Assembly: GCF_016937515.1 (NCBI RefSeq)
Contig: NZ_JAFHKM010000002.1
Location: 1,917,001-1,981,000, forward strand
DNA: 64,000 bases
Direction of reading: 5' to 3'
From: Cohnella algarum
GTDB lineage: Bacteria > Bacillota > Bacilli > Paenibacillales > Paenibacillaceae
The notes under the pieces were generated by a model. It was not told the origin of the DNA. It saw nothing but the letters and a program-made list of their open reading frames with translations, and did not search any database. Numbering within the stretch: position 1 is the first letter of the stretch; every line of letters starts with the position of its first letter. Shown piece by piece: positions 60,911 to 64,000 of this stretch. A program made the position numbers and the translations under genes.

Positions 60911-61842
60911 ATGCTGAATTTGTTCGCGGATCCGAACCTGCGCTGGATTTTGCTCGGAAGTATGCTGCTGGGCTTGAGCAGCGGTGTGATCGGGACGTTT
61001 TCCTATTTGCGAAAGCAAAGCCTGATCGGCGACACGCTGGCGCATGCCGCGCTGCCCGGCATCTGCATCGCCTTCATGCTGACCGGCGTCAAATCGATCG
61101 CTCTGTTTCTGATCGGGGCGATTGTCGCCGGCGTCGTGGCGACCTGGTGCATCAGCCTGATCACCCGCCGCTCGCGGATCAAGCCCGATGCGGCTTTGGG
61201 CATCGTATTGTCTTTGTTTTTCGCGATCGGGGTCGTCATGCTTACGCGGATCCAGCATTCCCCGACCGGCAACCAGAGCGGGCTCGACAAATTTCTGTTC
61301 GGCCAGGCCGCTTCCATGACCTCGTCGGACTTGTACACGCTGGGCGGAGTCGCCTTGCTGCTCGTGATCGTGTGCGGGCTGCTGTACAAAGAGTTCAAAT
61401 TGCTCAGCTTCGATCCCGGCTACGGCCGCGGCCTCGGGTTTCCCGTCGGCGCGCTGGAGCAGCTGCTGCTGGGGCTGACGACGGTCGCCGTCGTCGTCGG
61501 CATCCAGGCGGTCGGGGTCGTGCTGGTCGCCGCCTTGCTGATTACGCCCGCCGTATCGGCCCGTTATTGGACCGATCGGCTGGGCGTTATGGCGGTTCTC
61601 GCCGGCCTGTTCGGCGCCCTTAGCGGCGCGGCGGGAACCTGGATCAGCTCCGGCGTCAGCCAGCTGCCGACCGGTCCGATCAGCGTGCTGGCGGCCACGT
61701 CCTTTTTCGTCGTGTCGCTGCTGCTCGGACCGAAGCGCGGCCTTGCGGCCAAGCTGCTCGGCCGCAGGACGGCCAAGCGGGAGTGGCTGACGGAACGCGC
61801 AAGCGCCGCCGCCCAAACGAAGGAAAGGGGGCCTCGATATGA
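60911..61842 (+). CDS. Manganese/zinc ABC transporter permease 1 (stop lost by a -1 frame break)
   Basis: A permease with eight or nine membrane segments, of the ZnuB/TroC/MntC type: YLRKQSLIGDTLAHAALPGI at the start, KFLFGQAASMTSSDL in the middle and AVGVVLVAALLITPAVSARY near residue 205. The family part ends near LGPKRGLAAKLLGRR. As given, the frame misses its stop and runs to 62872 through the next gene. One more G in GGGGG at 61827-61831 ends it at TGA 61840-61842, overlapping the next ATG (ATGA). The repaired length is about 310 residues. It is not a real fusion. Confidence 0.9.
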
Positions 61843-62726
61843 GCGGATTCTGGATTATGCTGGTCGGCGCGATGGTGGCCGCCTGCTGCGCCATCCTCGG
61901 CTCCTTTCTCGTGCTCCGCCGCATGGCGCTGGTGGGCGACGCGATCAGCCATTCCGTGTTGCCGGGGATCGTGATCGCCTTTCTGGTCAGCGGGTCCCGC
62001 GACTCGTTTTTCATGCTGCTGGGGGCGGCGCTCGTCGGCTTCGTTACCGTCTTCCTCATTCAAATGTTTCAATCCAGCGGCTTGCAAAGCGACGCCTCGA
62101 TCGGAGTCGTGTTCACCGCCCTGTTCGCCGTCGGCGTCGTGCTGGTCAGCCTGAACGCGCGGAACATCGATCTCGATCTGGATTGCGTCCTGTTCGGGGA
62201 AATCGCCTACGTCCAATGGAACGTGCTGGAGATCGGGGGAACGGCGCTCGGGCCGAAGGCGGTCTGGCTCGTCGGGTTTGCGCTGTTGGCGATCGTCGCG
62301 GTCGTCGGTCTCTTTTACAAGCAGTTCAAGATATGCGCCTTCGATCCCGCGCTCGCTCTCGCGCTGGGCATCCCGGTCGCCGTCTTCCATTACGCGCTGA
62401 TGGGCCTGGTGTCGCTCGCGACGGTCAGCTCCTTCGAGAGCGTCGGAGCCGTCCTCGTCGTCGGCCTGCTCGTCATTCCGCCCTCGGCGGCCTATCTGCT
62501 GACAGACCGGCTCGGCCGAATGATCGGCATCGCGGTCGGGATCGGCGTCGCAAGCTCGGTCGCCGGCTACTACGCCGCCGTTTGGCTCGACGCGTCCATC
62601 GCGGGCTGCATGGTATGCGCCGCCGGCGCGCAGTTCGCGCTCGCGTTCCTGTTCTCGCCGAAGCACGGCCTGGCGGCGAAACGGCGCCGCCGGCTCCGCT
62701 CGGCGCTGGCCGGTCAAGCGGGCTGA
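61839..62726 (+). CDS. Manganese/zinc ABC transporter permease 2
   Basis: A 295-residue second permease, of the TroD/MntD type: SFLVLRRMALVGDAISHSVL near the N terminus, SDASIGVVFTALFAVGVVLV, DCVLFGEIAYVQ and SFESVGAVLVVGLLVIPPSA near residue 200. Two different permeases in one operon are characteristic of Tro/Mnt-type rather than Znu-type systems. It ends in an Arg-rich tail (KRRRRLRSAL). Confidence 0.93.
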   Translation: MSGFWIMLVGAMVAACCAILGSFLVLRRMALVGDAISHSVLPGIVIAFLVSGSRDSFFMLLGAALVGFVTVFLIQMFQSSGLQSDASIGVVFTALFAVGVVLVSLNARNIDLDLDCVLFGEIAYVQWNVLEIGGTALGPKAVWLVGFALLAIVAVVGLFYKQFKICAFDPALALALGIPVAVFHYALMGLVSLATVSSFESVGAVLVVGLLVIPPSAAYLLTDRLGRMIGIAVGIGVASSVAGYYAAVWLDASIAGCMVCAAGAQFALAFLFSPKHGLAAKRRRRLRSALAGQAG

Positions 62727-62919
62727 CCGGGGGCGGCCGATCCGGCGTGACTCGCCGGACGAACCGGGCGGCGCCCGTCCGCCGACTCCCTATCCCGGCC
62801 CTCGTGCCGCCGCTTCTTGTTGGCGGCTTCGCGGGGGCCGATTTTCATGAAAGAACCGCTATGGTAATATAAGTGTGCAATGGGATGTCCAGACCGTTGG
62901 GCTGCGGCGCCGGATGCGG

Positions 62920-63780
62920 TCAGGAGCGCGTCGCCTTCCGGTATTCCCGGGGGGATTGCCGGGTGATTTTTTTGAACGTTTTGCCGAAATGCGAGAAGTT
63001 GTCGAATCCGACGGACGACGCGATTTCGGCGATCGTCGCTTCGCTGTCCCGCAGCAGGCGCTGCGCCTCCTTGATGCGCGTCAGAATCAAATAGTCGGAG
63101 AAGGCGAAGCCGGTCACTTCCTTGAACATGCGGCTCAGGTAGTACGGACTGATGAAAAAGCTCTCGGCCACGCCGCCCAGCTTGACGGGCTCGTGGTAGT
63201 GCTCGTTCAGGTAGCGGACGATTTCCGAGATTTTGGCGTGCAGCGGCGTCGAGTCGAAGACGGGAACCGGCTCGTTGTCCAGCAGGTAGCGCGCGGTCGC
63301 AAGGAGCAGCTCGACGATGCCGGCGGCGGGCGTCAGCTCGTAGCCCGGCGGTTTGTTCCGGATTTCGGCGACGATGCGGCGGATCGTGCCGGCGACGGCT
63401 TTTTGTTCGGCGAGCGGGAGCCGGATGACATGGCTTTTCTGCTCGAACGGGCTGAGCAGCAGCTTGGCGTGAGGGCCGCCCCGTTCCCGGATGAAGGCGT
63501 CGCCGAAATGGATGACGACCCGCTCGTGGCCGGATTCGCCGGCGTGCAGCGTTTTGTGCAGCTCGTTTTTGGCGATGAAGACGAGGTCTCCCTGCTCCAC
63601 CGTGTACGTGCGGTCTTTTACAAAGTAAATGCGCTTGCCGGACAGCAGGTAGTAAATTTCGTAATACGAGTGGAAATGGTCGGATTGCATCGTGTACGGT
63701 CCGCTTCGTCTTACGTATTCCACGAAGTGGTCCGTTTCGAGGCCGTAACGGCTCGTTTCCCATGCGGTCGGCGGCTGCAT
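62920..63780 (-). CDS. AraC-family regulator
   Basis: A 286-residue regulator. The N-terminal cupin has HFHSYYEIYYLLSGKRIYFV, YTVEQGDLVFIAKNELHKTL and HERVVIHFGD. The C-terminal helix-turn-helix pair has VKLGGVAESFFISPYYLSRM, FKEVTGFAFSDYLILTRIKE and IAEIASSVGFDNFSHFGKTF. ATG 63780 has AAAGGAG upstream. It is divergent from an oxidoreductase gene 143 bp away, the usual layout for sugar or polyol catabolic loci. The 62727-62919 spacer holds nothing recognisable. Confidence 0.92.
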   Translation of the reverse strand: MQPPTAWETSRYGLETDHFVEYVRRSGPYTMQSDHFHSYYEIYYLLSGKRIYFVKDRTYTVEQGDLVFIAKNELHKTLHAGESGHERVVIHFGDAFIRERGGPHAKLLLSPFEQKSHVIRLPLAEQKAVAGTIRRIVAEIRNKPPGYELTPAAGIVELLLATARYLLDNEPVPVFDSTPLHAKISEIVRYLNEHYHEPVKLGGVAESFFISPYYLSRMFKEVTGFAFSDYLILTRIKEAQRLLRDSEATIAEIASSVGFDNFSHFGKTFKKITRQSPREYRKATRS

Positions 63781-63922
63781 GCGTCGGTCTCCTTTCGAAT
63801 GCGGGAACAAAAAGCAAAATATGCGGGGTTTCTCGGAAAAAGGGCATCATTTTAGCAGAATTATAGCATTTCGTTGCTTTAGAATAAAAGCAATTCCCGC
63901 ATATCGAGAGGAGAACGCCATC

Positions 63923-64000
63923 ATGTCAGCGAAAAAGAAATACGTACTGGTCGGAACGGGCGGCAGAGCCGAATTTTTCTATGGCGCTATTGCAAGCGAT
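63923..64000 (+). CDS. Gfo/Idh/MocA-family oxidoreductase, N terminus only (cut by window end)
   Basis: The first 26 codons read MSAKKKYVLVGTGGRAEFFY then GAIASD. The VGTGGRAEFF nucleotide-binding start is typical of Gfo/Idh/MocA dehydrogenases of sugars and inositol. GAGAGGAG lies about 10 bp before ATG 63923. The AraC gene is divergent and may regulate it. Confidence 0.7.
   Translation, partial: MSAKKKYVLVGTGGRAEFFYGAIASD

Noticed and set aside
60911-62872. A 653-codon open frame starting with metal permease 1
   Set aside because: The second half is an Arg/Gly-rich out-of-frame reading of permease 2. A missing base in GGGGG at 61827-61831 removed the stop.
1-64000. tRNA or rRNA genes, insertion sequences, prophage genes
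   Set aside because: None were seen on reading both strands; there are no transposase, integrase or recombinase motifs and no tRNA-like sequences that I could fold by eye.

Overview
The window looks like chromosomal DNA of a high-GC, spore-forming Gram-positive bacterium of the Paenibacillaceae (Paenibacillus/Cohnella type). The pointers are the spore-germination genes spoVAC and spoVAD, S-layer-homology (SLH) surface proteins, 7-1-7 Fur boxes, strong AGGAGG ribosome sites, LplB/LplC-type sugar permeases next to AraC regulators, and meso-diaminopimelate dehydrogenase. No rRNA, tRNA, prophage, insertion sequence or CRISPR array was seen.

Layout. 0-9 kb: a forward catabolic operon (flavin monooxygenase of the HpaB family, nitrilase-type amidase, DUF2848 protein, aldehyde and alcohol dehydrogenases) ending in a complete TRAP transporter; substrate unknown. 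9-21 kb: housekeeping and regulatory genes (malic enzyme, ArsR, MerR/TipAS and TetR regulators, a YkuI-like EAL protein, ddh, gdhA, exonuclease III). 21-29 kb: an iron-responsive surface block with two Fur-controlled promoters driving a small secreted protein and a 1010-residue NEAT/SLH protein, then an SLH-CAP protein and a damaged sigma/anti-sigma pair. 29-37 kb: an exonuclease, a YtrA-like GntR-ABC operon, and an sbnA/sbnB/adenylate-ligase cluster predicted to make and activate 2,3-diaminopropionate. 36.7-47 kb: an AraC-ABC importer-kinase-GH4 glycosidase operon and a secreted GH18 chitinase. 47-54 kb: a DUF990-type ABC exporter, a spoVA(2mob)-like cluster, a polysaccharide deacetylase and a Fur-controlled orphan iron ABC ATPase. 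54.8-58.4 kb: a MoxR-DUF58-DUF4129 operon. 59-63 kb: a TroABCD/MntABCD-type metal importer, then an AraC gene divergent from a truncated Gfo/Idh/MocA oxidoreductase.

Two features cut across the window. First, at least seven otherwise well-conserved genes are broken in the same way: the reading frame slips by -1 exactly at a run of four or five G/C bases, and adding one base restores the family sequence. The spoVAD case is the clearest. This points to systematic homopolymer undercalling in the assembly rather than to real gene decay. Affected genes are described here as they would read after repair. Second, the intergenic spaces carry unusual repeats: a 104-bp unit made of two related dyad-containing halves at three separate loci, a family built on TGGATTTTATCCA palindromes, and a 10-bp tandem array that is open in all frames on the minus strand.
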